A stretch of 45,277 nt of DNA, taken from contig CALCFD010000054.1 of the NCBI GenBank assembly GCA_937900695.1, positions 1-45,277 on the forward strand, read 5' to 3'. This document shows positions 8,468-16,604 of this stretch, in pieces. Numbering within the stretch: position 1 is the stretch's first letter; the number at the start of each line of letters is the position of its first letter. The translations under genes were made by a program, and so were the position numbers. The notes under the pieces are model-generated. The model was not told where the DNA came from. It worked only from the letters and a program-made list of their open reading frames with translations, and searched no databases. This DNA is from an uncultured Eubacterium sp. (lineage in GTDB: Bacteria > Bacillota > Clostridia > Peptostreptococcales > Anaerovoracaceae).

Positions 8468-9325
8468 CTATCTCTTTTTTATATCTCTATGTTCTAATGT
8501 TACCTGTCTTCCTTGACGTGTAAACAGCTCAGCAAATTCGTTAGCCATAGCAACAGATCTATGCTGACCACCTGTACATCCAAAAGCCAAATTTATATTG
8601 TATTTTCCTTCTTTTGCATAACACGGAATAATACCATTAATTAGCTTTGATAAGTTTTTTACAAACATTTGAGATTCAATATGTTTCATAACATATTGCC
8701 TAACTTTCTTACTATTTCCTGTTGCTTTTTTTAAACTTTGAACATAATAAGGATTTGGGATAAATCTCATATCAAATACCATATCCGCCGTAATTGGTAT
8801 GCCATGCTTAAATCCAAATGACATAACATTTATTACAAATGTCTCTTCTCTATTTTCTTTTGAAAGTACACTTATAAGCTCATTTTTTAGCTTAGCTGTC
8901 TTCATATTTGATGTATCTATTATAAAATCAGCCACATCTCTTATTTCTTTAAGTAATTCTCTTTCTCTTTCAAAATCCTCAATAGTCGGTGAATTACCAG
9001 TGACTGGATGAATTCTTCTTGTCTCACTATATCTTCTAACTAAAACAGAATTAGATGCTTCAAGGAAAATGATTCTTGTTCTAATATCAAGTTCTTGTAA
9101 TTCTTCAATTATTTTTTTTATATCAATTTTAAATCTAACACTTCTAACATCAATTACAAATGCTGCTTTTTCAATATTTGAATTGCTTGATAAAGCTAAA
9201 TCAACAAAATTTCGCATTAATAATAGTGGCATATTATCTATACAATAATAACCTTGATCTTCAAGACAATTCATCGCCTGTGATTTACCTGCACCTGATA
9301 AGCCAGTAACAATTAAGAATTCCAT
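8468..9325 (-). CDS. rapZ: RNase adapter / nucleotide-binding protein RapZ (YvcJ)
   Basis: The 285-residue protein has the Walker A motif GLSGAGKS at residues 8-15, the CIDNMP block, and the C-terminal GCTGGQHRSVAMANE motif that defines the family. RapZ proteins bind nucleotides and, in Gram-negatives, small RNAs and UDP-GlcNAc-related ligands to tune amino-sugar synthesis; the Firmicute YvcJ is linked to competence and wall precursors. A GAGAGG ribosome binding site precedes the ATG. It follows the PHP gene by 11 bases in the murB-php-rapZ-whiA run. Confidence 0.95.
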   Translation of the reverse strand: MEFLIVTGLSGAGKSQAMNCLEDQGYYCIDNMPLLLMRNFVDLALSSNSNIEKAAFVIDVRSVRFKIDIKKIIEELQELDIRTRIIFLEASNSVLVRRYSETRRIHPVTGNSPTIEDFERERELLKEIRDVADFIIDTSNMKTAKLKNELISVLSKENREETFVINVMSFGFKHGIPITADMVFDMRFIPNPYYVQSLKKATGNSKKVRQYVMKHIESQMFVKNLSKLINGIIPCYAKEGKYNINLAFGCTGGQHRSVAMANEFAELFTRQGRQVTLEHRDIKKR

Positions 9326-9336
9326 TTTGTACCTCT

Positions 9337-10068
9337 CTAAACTTCCTCAATATTAACGATTCTCTTTAGATCTAGACCTGCCTCAATAGCTCTATCTAAA
9401 CCTCCCTGGAAATCCCCCACTCTTTCAGGATTATGAGCATCACTGCTTATAATAAATTTTACATCCTCTCTTGCTGCAATTTTAATTTCTTCAACAGTAA
9501 GGTGCGGATGATGTGTACTAATCTCCATCAACACATTATTTTTAGCACACGCCTTGGCAATTTCAGCCATATTAACTGGTGCCTTGTCACCTGGATGTGT
9601 TAATATTTTAATTTTATTATTCTCTATGGCATTTATAATCATTTGAGTATTTCTCTTAGATAAAAACTCTTTACGTTTTTCAGTTTTCATAATGCCGTGT
9701 CTAAACAGAAAATTATCTATACAGTACCCATGAGTAACCCCAAAATGATAACCTGCGTTTACAAAATCATATTGGTCATATTCTTCTTTTGTAACATCTA
9801 AATAATTATCCTTATCTATGGTATTTGCTTCAACACCTAGATAAATTTCTATTTCAGGATAAAGAGGTTTTAATCTGTTAATTTCAGTTCTCATTTCAGC
9901 CACAGCACTTCTTTTAATACCATATGTAAGATGCCCAGGTCCATGATCGGTAATGGCGATAGCTTTAAGACCTTTTCTTACAGCTTCACGTACATTGTCC
10001 TCAATAGAACCTTTACCATGAGAAAATGTAGTATGGGTATGAAAATCAAAAGTCATCTTATACTTCAT
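9337..10068 (-). CDS. PHP-domain phosphoesterase
   Basis: The 243-residue protein has the four PHP metal-binding motifs in order: DFHTHTTFSHGKG near the N-terminus, ITDHG, a central HPGD and a late SSDAH. These bind a multinuclear metal site used for phosphoester or phosphohistidine hydrolysis; the closest types are YcdX-like putative hydrolases. The ATG shares a base with the murB stop (TAATG), with AGGAGAAG before it, so the two are coupled. The substrate is not predictable, though placement with murB and rapZ is standard in Clostridia. Confidence 0.85.
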   Translation of the reverse strand: MKYKMTFDFHTHTTFSHGKGSIEDNVREAVRKGLKAIAITDHGPGHLTYGIKRSAVAEMRTEINRLKPLYPEIEIYLGVEANTIDKDNYLDVTKEEYDQYDFVNAGYHFGVTHGYCIDNFLFRHGIMKTEKRKEFLSKRNTQMIINAIENNKIKILTHPGDKAPVNMAEIAKACAKNNVLMEISTHHPHLTVEEIKIAAREDVKFIISSDAHNPERVGDFQGGLDRAIEAGLDLKRIVNIEEV

Positions 10069-10988
10069 TAGTCTTCTCCTAAAATTCTAACTTCTGGCTC
10101 AAGCTTAACGTCAAACTGATTAAATACTTCTTTTTGGCAATGCTTCATCAAAGTTACAATATCTGTGGCTGTTGCGCCGCCAATATTAATAACAAATCCG
10201 CTGTGAAGTTCTGAAACCTGCGCTCCGCCTACTGTATATCCTTTAAGACCTGCATCCTGCACTAGCTTGCCTGCAAAATATCCTTCAGGTCTTTTAAAGA
10301 AACTTCCTGCACTAGGATAATTAACCGGCTGTTTTTCATTTCTCTTTTTGTTAAGTTCTCTTATATTTTCAGAAATCTCATCTCTTTTGCCTTTTTCAAA
10401 TTCAAAAACTGCCTCAACTACGATAAATCCACTTTCGTGAAGATCGCTATGTCTGTATCCTAAATCTAGTTCTGCTGCATCGATGGTTTTTATTTCTTTG
10501 CCATCTTTACTTACTGCAACTATTTCTTTAAGAATGTCCTTTATTTCTCCGCCATATGCTCCTGCGTTCATAAATACCGCTCCGCCTATGCTTCCTGGTA
10601 TGCCGCTGGCAAATTCAAACCCTGCAAGTTCATTTTCCATTAAAAATCTAGCAAATGTACTCATAAGAGCAGCTGCTCCTACTTTAACGGTTAGCCCATC
10701 CTCTAAAATTTCCATTTTGCTAAATGCCTCTGCAGCTATTTTTACTACAACGCCTCTATATCCGCCGTCTTTTATAAGTAGGTTAGATCCATTTCCCATA
10801 ATAATATGTGAAATTTTTTCATCATCTAAAACTTTTAACAGATGCTGAAGCTCTTCTACGCTTTGAGGCTGGACTAACAAATCTGCCATTCCGCCGGCTT
10901 TAAATGATACTTCCTTACTCATGTCAGCATTTTCAACAATATATTTTTCTGAAATCTTTTCTTTTAATCTATCTATAAGTCTACTCAT
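10068..10988 (-). CDS. murB: UDP-N-acetylenolpyruvoylglucosamine reductase
   Basis: The 306-residue FAD enzyme shows the N-terminal FAD-binding signature (VSFKAGGMADLLVQP, IIMGNGSNLLIKDGGYRGVV), the GIPGSIGGAVFMNAGAYGGE block, the catalytic-serine region YPSAGSFFKRP and a late conserved glutamate (KLEPEVRI). It reduces UDP-GlcNAc-enolpyruvate to UDP-MurNAc using NADPH, the second step of peptidoglycan precursor synthesis. The ribosome binding site is AAGGGAAAG. It heads a four- or five-gene run down to rlmCD; the first-step enzyme, MurA, is encoded elsewhere in the window. Confidence 0.96.
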   Translation of the reverse strand: MSRLIDRLKEKISEKYIVENADMSKEVSFKAGGMADLLVQPQSVEELQHLLKVLDDEKISHIIMGNGSNLLIKDGGYRGVVVKIAAEAFSKMEILEDGLTVKVGAAALMSTFARFLMENELAGFEFASGIPGSIGGAVFMNAGAYGGEIKDILKEIVAVSKDGKEIKTIDAAELDLGYRHSDLHESGFIVVEAVFEFEKGKRDEISENIRELNKKRNEKQPVNYPSAGSFFKRPEGYFAGKLVQDAGLKGYTVGGAQVSELHSGFVINIGGATATDIVTLMKHCQKEVFNQFDVKLEPEVRILGED

Positions 10989-11003
10989 GAAACTTTCCCT
11001 TCT

Positions 11004-12233
11004 TTATTTATTTTTCATCTCATCATCAAAGTGATTATCTAATTTCTTATACAAATTCAAATCTGTAGAAAATCCTTTTTTATCTAGTCTCTTATTTACT
11101 GCATAACCCATATATGCATAAATACAAGCAAACACAGGAATACCTATTACCATTCCAACAAATCCAAACAGTCCGCCACCTACTAATATAGCAAACATAA
11201 CCCAAAATGATGGTAAGCCTGTGCTACCTCCTAGGATTTTAGGACCGATTATATTTCCATCAATCTGCTGAAGTATCAAAATGAATATCAAGAAATACAA
11301 TGACGTCAATGGATCCACCATAAATATCAACAATGTTGAAGGTATAGCTCCTATAAAAGGACCAAAAAATGGTATAATATTTGTTACCCCAACAATTACG
11401 CTTATAAGCATAACATATGGCCATTTAAATATACTCATACATATAAAGCAAATTATTCCAATAATTAAAGAATCTATCAGTTTTCCATTTATAAATTTTC
11501 CAAATGTCCTATTTACAAAATGTGCTCCGTATAAAAATTTATATGCTTTTTCCTGATTTACTATGGCAAAAACTAATTTTCTGCTTTGAGCAGCAAAATT
11601 CTCTTTACTATTTAAGAAAAATACGCATATAATCGTTCCAATTGCAAAGTTTTTAACTCCTAGCACAACGCCAAAAACGCCGCTTGAAACACCAGCGATG
11701 ATTGCCTCTGAACCAGGTAAGATAGTATTTTGTAGCCATTCCTCTATATTTTTAGCAAGACTATCCATAATTCCTTCAAGTGGACCTGCAGTATCTGGCA
11801 TATTCTGAATTGTTTCCTCTAACCACAAACTAAAGTCTGTGACTTTTTCTGGTAGCATTTTTAAAATACTAATAACACTATCTATAAGACCTGGTATTAC
11901 CATCCATAAAAGTCCTACTATAATAGCTAACATACATACAATGGAAACTGTTGAAGCTATGATTTTTGAATAAATAACGCTTCTATCAACCCTTCCCTTA
12001 TGCATCAGCTTAGTATCTTTTATCATCTTAAATGTCTGGTTATAAAGTGGGCATAATAAATATGCCATAACTAAACCATAAATAAACGGTGTTAATATAT
12101 CAGTAATTGTAGAAATACCTGCAGCTAGTCCTTCTGCTCTATACAGAGCAAAAAAGAAAATTATTGATAACATAATTACACAAAGTGCAACAATTCCCGC
12201 GCGCAAGTATTTACCTTCGATTTTTAATTTCAT
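11004..12233 (-). CDS. AI-2E family transporter (YdiK/PerM type membrane protein)
   Basis: The 409-residue protein has about eight membrane segments: a pair near residues 12-60, one near 90-115, and a C-terminal cluster from about 190 to 375. The family-typical stretch GVTNIIPFFGPFIGAIPSTL is followed by QQIDGNIIGPKILGGSTGL and WVMFAILVGGGLFGFVG. Family members export autoinducer-2 or act as Na+/H+ antiporters, so the substrate is open. GGAGAGG lies just before the ATG. It is 16 bases upstream of murB and 21 bases downstream of the phosphodiesterase gene, so may be part of the same transcript. Confidence 0.9.
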   Translation of the reverse strand: MKLKIEGKYLRAGIVALCVIMLSIIFFFALYRAEGLAAGISTITDILTPFIYGLVMAYLLCPLYNQTFKMIKDTKLMHKGRVDRSVIYSKIIASTVSIVCMLAIIVGLLWMVIPGLIDSVISILKMLPEKVTDFSLWLEETIQNMPDTAGPLEGIMDSLAKNIEEWLQNTILPGSEAIIAGVSSGVFGVVLGVKNFAIGTIICVFFLNSKENFAAQSRKLVFAIVNQEKAYKFLYGAHFVNRTFGKFINGKLIDSLIIGIICFICMSIFKWPYVMLISVIVGVTNIIPFFGPFIGAIPSTLLIFMVDPLTSLYFLIFILILQQIDGNIIGPKILGGSTGLPSFWVMFAILVGGGLFGFVGMVIGIPVFACIYAYMGYAVNKRLDKKGFSTDLNLYKKLDNHFDDEMKNK

Positions 12234-12253
12234 TAACCTCTCCTAAATATTAT

Positions 12254-12793
12254 TTAAAATCTATCACTATAATTTATTAAGCCTCTAATGTACCCACCCT
12301 TAGCCTTATACGGTTTTTTGTAATATATAATTTCTGCATTAATCTCATTGCCATCTATATCAATAATTCCATAACTTCCATCAGAACCATCTCTTGGTCT
12401 TGTTAGGCTTCCAGGATTCATAATAATTAATTCATCTGTCTTTTCAAGATAAGGTATATGTGTGTGGCCAAATAAAATTATTCTTGCTCCTTCCTCCATA
12501 CCTCGATATACAAGATTTGTAATATCATAATTAACCCCATCTACATGACCGTGAGTCATCATAATGAGGCCAGCCTCCGTTTCTTCTATATGAGTACATG
12601 CTTCCTTTGTTCTTGCGCCGTCCATATTTCCCTTCACTCCTATTACAGGAATGTCAAGTCTACTAGCAAGGTCTTCTGCGTCTCTAAGCATATCCCCCAT
12701 ATGTAGTATCATGTCTACGTCTCCAATATTTCTATATACTTCATAAACTTTACCCAATTCACCATGGGTATCACTAATTGCTAAAATCTTCAT
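12254..12793 (-). CDS. YfcE/MJ0936-family metallophosphodiesterase
   Basis: The 179-residue calcineurin-like phosphoesterase contains the expected motifs: DTHGE near residue 8, HMGDM, GNMDG, a TGHVDG-like motif (MTHGHVDG), and FGHTHIP. These bind a dinuclear metal centre. Enzymes of this family hydrolyse phosphodiesters; the physiological substrate is usually unknown. The ribosome binding site AAAGGA lies about eight bases upstream. It is probably the first gene of the minus-strand run toward murB, since the next gene upstream is divergent. Confidence 0.9.
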   Translation of the reverse strand: MKILAISDTHGELGKVYEVYRNIGDVDMILHMGDMLRDAEDLASRLDIPVIGVKGNMDGARTKEACTHIEETEAGLIMMTHGHVDGVNYDITNLVYRGMEEGARIILFGHTHIPYLEKTDELIIMNPGSLTRPRDGSDGSYGIIDIDGNEINAEIIYYKKPYKAKGGYIRGLINYSDRF

Positions 12794-12832
12794 TTTTTTA
12801 ATCCTTTCATTATTAAATTATACATAAATTTA

Positions 12833-12861
12833 TTTACAATGTCTATAAAATGGGGTACAAT
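12833..12861 (+). promoter_or_regulatory. SigmaA-type promoter for the small membrane/zinc-ribbon gene
   Basis: TTTACA at 12833-12838 and TACAAT at 12856-12861 are separated by exactly 17 bases and lie about 50 bases before the ATG at 12911. Nothing else on the plus strand nearby needs a promoter. Confidence 0.7.
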
Positions 12862-12910
12862 AACTTGTTAATGGGAGAAAAATATTTTTTCAAAAAAAGG
12901 AGATGCTTCG

Positions 12911-13318
12911 ATGAGATTACGTGATAGAATTAAAATGTTTATGGCAGGAAGAAATGGCTTAGATTCACTATTTTATTTCTTCTTTGTTCTATATCTAGTA
13001 TTATACGGATTTAACTTTATTTTTAAATCACCTTGGTTATATTATGCACAGCTAATATTGTTAGTTTTAGCTTTATTCCGTATCTTCTCTAAAAATGTTG
13101 AACAAAGACGTAAGGAAGCAGATAAATTCAGTAGCATTTTAGCTAAAATTTATCCAAATTCCGAAATCAATAAGAGAAGATTACTTGAAGGTAGAACTCA
13201 TAGTTTCCACGAATGCCCTTACTGTGGCGCTGTTCTTCGTTTTGAAAGAAAACGTGGTAAATTCAATGTTACATGCCCTAAGTGCAATAACAAAATTACT
13301 ATTAGAAACTGGATATAA
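12911..13318 (+). CDS. Small membrane protein with C-terminal zinc ribbon
   Basis: The 135-residue protein has two membrane segments (about residues 20-38 and 42-58), a charged linker, and a C-terminal zinc ribbon with HECPYCGAVLRF and VTCPKCNNKI. AAAAGGAGA precedes the ATG. It is a single-gene transcript with its own promoter and terminator. Similar small two-helix plus zinc-ribbon proteins are widespread uncharacterised proteins in Clostridia; I cannot assign a function. Confidence 0.85.
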   Translation: MRLRDRIKMFMAGRNGLDSLFYFFFVLYLVLYGFNFIFKSPWLYYAQLILLVLALFRIFSKNVEQRRKEADKFSSILAKIYPNSEINKRRLLEGRTHSFHECPYCGAVLRFERKRGKFNVTCPKCNNKITIRNWI

Positions 13319-13349
13319 TTGCGTTTTAACATCAAAAATAAAAAACTTT

Positions 13350-13382
13350 AAAACGGATGTCATTTTTTGACATCCGTTTTTT
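13350..13382. terminator. Bidirectional rho-independent terminator
   Basis: AAAACGGATGTCA and TGACATCCGTTTT form a perfect 13-base stem around a short T-rich loop, with U-runs on both strands. It can end both the plus-strand zinc-ribbon gene and the minus-strand surface-protein gene. Confidence 0.9.
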
Positions 13383-13426
13383 ATTGTTTAATAATTGTTG
13401 ATTTATAATTGTTTTATGATATCTAT

Positions 13427-16165
13427 TTAGTCTTTTTTAATTGCAAAAACTACTGTGCCACATAAACCCATAAACATCAATATTAAAATTGCTCCTATTG
13501 GTGTATCATCATTTGTCTTAGTTGTAGGAGGTGGTATGACCTTATCTTCAACATCTAAAACTTTACTTATAACCTTGGTGTTTTGATCCTTATATGATAG
13601 TTCAACTTCGTAAATTGTCGGATCTATATAGCATCCATCTGGTGCCTTTATTTCTTTAATCATATATTTTCCTAGTGGCAAGTTTTCTATTTTATTTGTT
13701 AGTCCCTTTTCATTTGTTACAAATATTCCAATCTTTTCATCCTTTTTAAAATATATCTTATTTCCTGCCTCATTTTTAATATCTTCTTTAGCCCATAGCT
13801 GATACTCTGCACCCTTTAAAGTGATATTTTTTCTGTCTTTTACAGTAATGTCATCTTGCTTTGCAAAAGTCTTTATTAGGCTTATTTCTCCTGTAGGCTC
13901 ACTGTTGGTAGCTTCTCTTGTTTGATTTATTACGGCAATTTCATCATTTATGTAAGTGATTTCAAATTCATAAATGCCATCATCAACTAAATATCCATAG
14001 GGAGCTTTTACTTCTTGGTAATAATATTTGCCAAAATGTAAATCTTCCAAAACAAATTTTCCCTCTTGATTTGTTTCAACTGTCTTATTTAAGATTTCAC
14101 CCGCCTTATGGTCTTCTGTTTCAGCAGACCATATGTGATACTGTGCACCTTCTAAAGTTTTACTCTTATCACTATTGTATTTAACAAGTTCAAATCTGCC
14201 TTTAGCTTCTTTATTTGTTTGTTTTCTTCCTACTGAAACTACTGGAGTTAAGTCGTTTTCATAGTTTAATTCAAATTCATATTTTTCTTTATCTCTAATA
14301 TATCCAAATGGCGCCTTAACTTCCTGGTAATAGTATTTACCAAATTCTAAATCATCGATAATAATTTTTCCATTTTCATCGGTTTTAACTATCTTATCGA
14401 AAATTTCACCTTCTTTATGGTCTTTATCTGCTACAGACCATATGCGATAAACAGCATCCTTTAACTTTTGGCTCTTATCATCATTAAACTTAACAAGCTC
14501 AAATCTACCCTTAGCTTCTTTGTTAATTCTCTCCTTTGAAACAGAAATAACAGGTGTTACATCATCCTTATATGTAATATTGAATTTATATATATTTTCA
14601 TCCCTCACATATCCAAATGGCGCCTCAATTTCCTGATAGCTATACTCGCCAAAATCTAGATTTTCTAATACAATTTTTCCATTTTCATCGGTTTTCATTG
14701 TTTTATCAAATCCATTATCTGACCATATGCGAAATTGCGCATCCTTAAGTGGCATATTTCCCTTTTCACTTCGTTTAGCAAGTTCAAATTCACCCTTAGC
14801 CTTGAAATTTTTATGATCCATACTAATTGCTATAACAGGAGTTTTGTCATCTTTATATGAAATATCAAAGCTGTAAATTTTAGGATCTCTCACATACCCA
14901 TAAGGAGCTTTTACCTCCTGGTACTTGTATGACCCTAAAGAAAGGTCTGAAATCTCAATTTTGCCATTGTCGTCTGTCTTATATACTTTACCTTGATCTT
15001 GTGCATTGCTTGACACCTTCCAAAAACGGTACTCTGCATCCTTAAGCTTATATCCATTTTCGTCAAATTTTAGAAGAATAACTTTGCCCTTTGGTACGTC
15101 GTTTGTAAATGAAACTTCCGCAGTTTTACCAGTTTCGATAGTTACTTTTTTACTTGTAGTATCCAAAAGATACGGCTCAGGCACGCTAACTTCAGTAACA
15201 ATATACTCACCTACCGAAATGTCACTAACATTTATTTGACCACTTGCATCTGTAGTTTTATCAAAAGATCTTGTGCCATCAACGGACTTAATATTAAAAA
15301 CCACCCCAGACACAGGCTCACCGGATGTGGATTTTTTCAAAAGCTTCAATAATCCTGTATTTTCAATATCTATATCAGCTGCAACCTTAAGATCACTCAA
15401 AAAACCTATATTTCCAAGATTTTGGCTGCTTTTGTGATAGTAAAATCTATTTTTAGATACAGGATTATTTTCTTTAATAACAAGCTCTATCTGTCCACCT
15501 ACGCCCTTTAGATTATCTGCATTTATCACCAAGGAATGGCTTTCTTTGTCTATCTTTACCTCTACTCCTTCTGGCTTTTTTGCAATTTTATAAGGGTATT
15601 TTCCAAGAACCTTATTGCTGTCTTTTAATATATATTTTTTTCCTGCAGTTACTTTTATGTTACTTTTGCCATCAAACGAAGGCTTTGTTTTAATCATATT
15701 TTTGTAATCATTGATCCTATCATCAATAGCCTTTACTCTCTTTGATAAATCCGGAATATTAGTCTTGCTAAGACTGTCTACTTTTTCTCCATCCCATTTT
15801 AAAATTTCTCTCCACATCATAACCTGAGCTGTTGCATAATCTGCCTTAGTTTTATAACCTGTGTTATATCCAAAATGTGAAATTAATACTAGCTTTTCCC
15901 ACTGACTTTTTGTGAATTTGTATTTAACCTCCTTGTACCCTTCTCTTGTAGTTATCATTTTAAGAGGTTCTAAACAGTATGCATGTTTACCATTAACCTG
16001 CAATATATTTATCTCATGTTTAGCCTCTCCCCACCAATACTTTGTTTTAATCGAATCAGTTAATTTTACTGCTGCATCGGCAGTGTCTGTATTAATACCA
16101 ATACCAGCAAATATAATACAAAATATAAGTAAATAACTGATGGCTTTTTTCTTAATACAACTCAT
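13427..16165 (-). CDS. Thioester-domain adhesin with six SpaA/Cna-B repeats
   Basis: The 912-residue surface protein has a signal peptide (cleavage near residue 31), a TQXA/thioester domain with predicted Cys64-Gln114 (HAYCLEP and YATAQVMMW), and six SpaA-like prealbumin repeats from about residue 270 to 870. Each repeat has an early Lys (for example RFELVK), a Glu in YQEVKAP and a closing Asn, as needed for isopeptide bonds. The C-terminus is a membrane helix with a KKD tail, preceded by PPTTKTNDDTPIG in place of a normal LPXTG. Thioester proteins bind host surfaces covalently and pilus-like stalks display them. GAGAGGG precedes the ATG. Anchoring by an unusual sortase is inferred. Confidence 0.9.
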   Translation of the reverse strand: MSCIKKKAISYLLIFCIIFAGIGINTDTADAAVKLTDSIKTKYWWGEAKHEINILQVNGKHAYCLEPLKMITTREGYKEVKYKFTKSQWEKLVLISHFGYNTGYKTKADYATAQVMMWREILKWDGEKVDSLSKTNIPDLSKRVKAIDDRINDYKNMIKTKPSFDGKSNIKVTAGKKYILKDSNKVLGKYPYKIAKKPEGVEVKIDKESHSLVINADNLKGVGGQIELVIKENNPVSKNRFYYHKSSQNLGNIGFLSDLKVAADIDIENTGLLKLLKKSTSGEPVSGVVFNIKSVDGTRSFDKTTDASGQINVSDISVGEYIVTEVSVPEPYLLDTTSKKVTIETGKTAEVSFTNDVPKGKVILLKFDENGYKLKDAEYRFWKVSSNAQDQGKVYKTDDNGKIEISDLSLGSYKYQEVKAPYGYVRDPKIYSFDISYKDDKTPVIAISMDHKNFKAKGEFELAKRSEKGNMPLKDAQFRIWSDNGFDKTMKTDENGKIVLENLDFGEYSYQEIEAPFGYVRDENIYKFNITYKDDVTPVISVSKERINKEAKGRFELVKFNDDKSQKLKDAVYRIWSVADKDHKEGEIFDKIVKTDENGKIIIDDLEFGKYYYQEVKAPFGYIRDKEKYEFELNYENDLTPVVSVGRKQTNKEAKGRFELVKYNSDKSKTLEGAQYHIWSAETEDHKAGEILNKTVETNQEGKFVLEDLHFGKYYYQEVKAPYGYLVDDGIYEFEITYINDEIAVINQTREATNSEPTGEISLIKTFAKQDDITVKDRKNITLKGAEYQLWAKEDIKNEAGNKIYFKKDEKIGIFVTNEKGLTNKIENLPLGKYMIKEIKAPDGCYIDPTIYEVELSYKDQNTKVISKVLDVEDKVIPPPTTKTNDDTPIGAILILMFMGLCGTVVFAIKKD
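13890..15095 (-). repeat. Tandem SpaA repeat units inside the adhesin gene
   Basis: Four consecutive units of about 95-105 codons (beginning near 15090, 14795, 14505 and 14195 on the minus strand) share blocks such as KTDENGKI, YYQEVKAPFGY and KEAKGRFELVK with high identity. The third and fourth units are most alike. They look like products of in-gene duplication and would allow repeat-number change by recombination. Confidence 0.85.
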
Positions 16166-16208
16166 ATTACCCTCTCTTTATTTACATATATTCCCATCTA
16201 GCAATTAT

Positions 16209-16237
16209 ATTTTACATCTTTTGGTAATTTATGTCAA
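16209..16237 (-). promoter_or_regulatory. SigmaA-type promoter for the adhesin gene
   Basis: On the minus strand TTGACA (16237-16232) and TAAAAT (16214-16209) are 17 bases apart, about 45 bases before the adhesin ATG. The -35 box is consensus. Confidence 0.7.
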
Positions 16238-16282
16238 TTTATTTTAGCTGCTTATTTATTTGATTAATTATGAAACTTTTCT

Positions 16283-16312
16283 TTGACAATTAGTATTGGC
16301 ATATAGTATAAT
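16283..16312 (+). promoter_or_regulatory. Promoter for tRNA-Arg
   Basis: Consensus TTGACA at 16283-16288 and consensus TATAAT at 16307-16312 with an 18-base spacer lie 28 bases before the tRNA. Confidence 0.85.
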
Positions 16313-16339
16313 AATTGTTGTATTAATTATTAAATATTT

Positions 16340-16416
16340 GCGCCATTAGCTCAGCTGGATAGAGTAGTGCACTACGAATGCAAAGGTCTGGGGTTCGAAT
16401 CCCTAATGGCGCACCA
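16340..16416 (+). tRNA. tRNA-Arg (anticodon ACG), CCA encoded
   Basis: The 77-base cloverleaf has a perfect acceptor stem (GCGCCAT/ATGGCGC), a D arm, an anticodon loop CTACGAA with anticodon ACG at 16374-16376, a T arm with TTCGAAT, and an encoded CCA. The A34 would be edited to inosine to read CGN codons. The first anticodon-stem pair is a G-A mismatch. tRNA-Arg genes are common integration sites, and a phage remnant lies immediately downstream. Confidence 0.95.
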
Positions 16417-16418
16417 TT

Positions 16419-16448
16419 AAGAACGTTGATTTTTCAACGTTCTTTTTA
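16419..16448 (+). terminator. Terminator after tRNA-Arg
   Basis: AAGAACGTTGA and TCAACGTTCTT form an 11-base stem around a four-T loop, followed by TTTATTTATTT on the plus strand. Confidence 0.9.
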
Positions 16449-16461
16449 TTTATTTAAAACG

Positions 16462-16483
16462 TTTGACGTAAATTTGACGTAAA
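16462..16483. repeat. Tandem 11-bp repeat TTTGACGTAAA, candidate integrase arm site
   Basis: Two exact, directly abutting copies of TTTGACGTAAA lie 46 bases after the tRNA. Short direct repeats between a tRNA attachment site and the integrase gene are typical arm-type binding sites of tyrosine integrases. The integrase itself is gone. The assignment is an inference from position. Confidence 0.5.
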
Positions 16484-16563
16484 TTTATTTTTTTATTCTT
16501 CGTTTTGATATTTATTTTTCTTTCCTTTATATATTCATTATTTTTTATTACTTATAAATATAC

Positions 16564-16591
16564 AAAAAAGACATACCCATTAAAGTATGCC
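16564..16591 (-). terminator. Terminator after holin/HTH chimera
   Basis: Read on the minus strand, GGCATAC and GTATGTC form a seven-base stem (one G-U pair) with an eight-base loop, followed by TTTTTTG. It ends the chimeric gene at 16605. Confidence 0.8.
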
Positions 16592-16604
16592 TTTTACATT
16601 CAAT

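Noticed and set aside
13890..15095. Considered whether the regular repeats could be a CRISPR array
   Set aside because: Units are about 300 bases, in frame and encode SpaA domains; there are no short identical repeats with unique spacers anywhere in the window.
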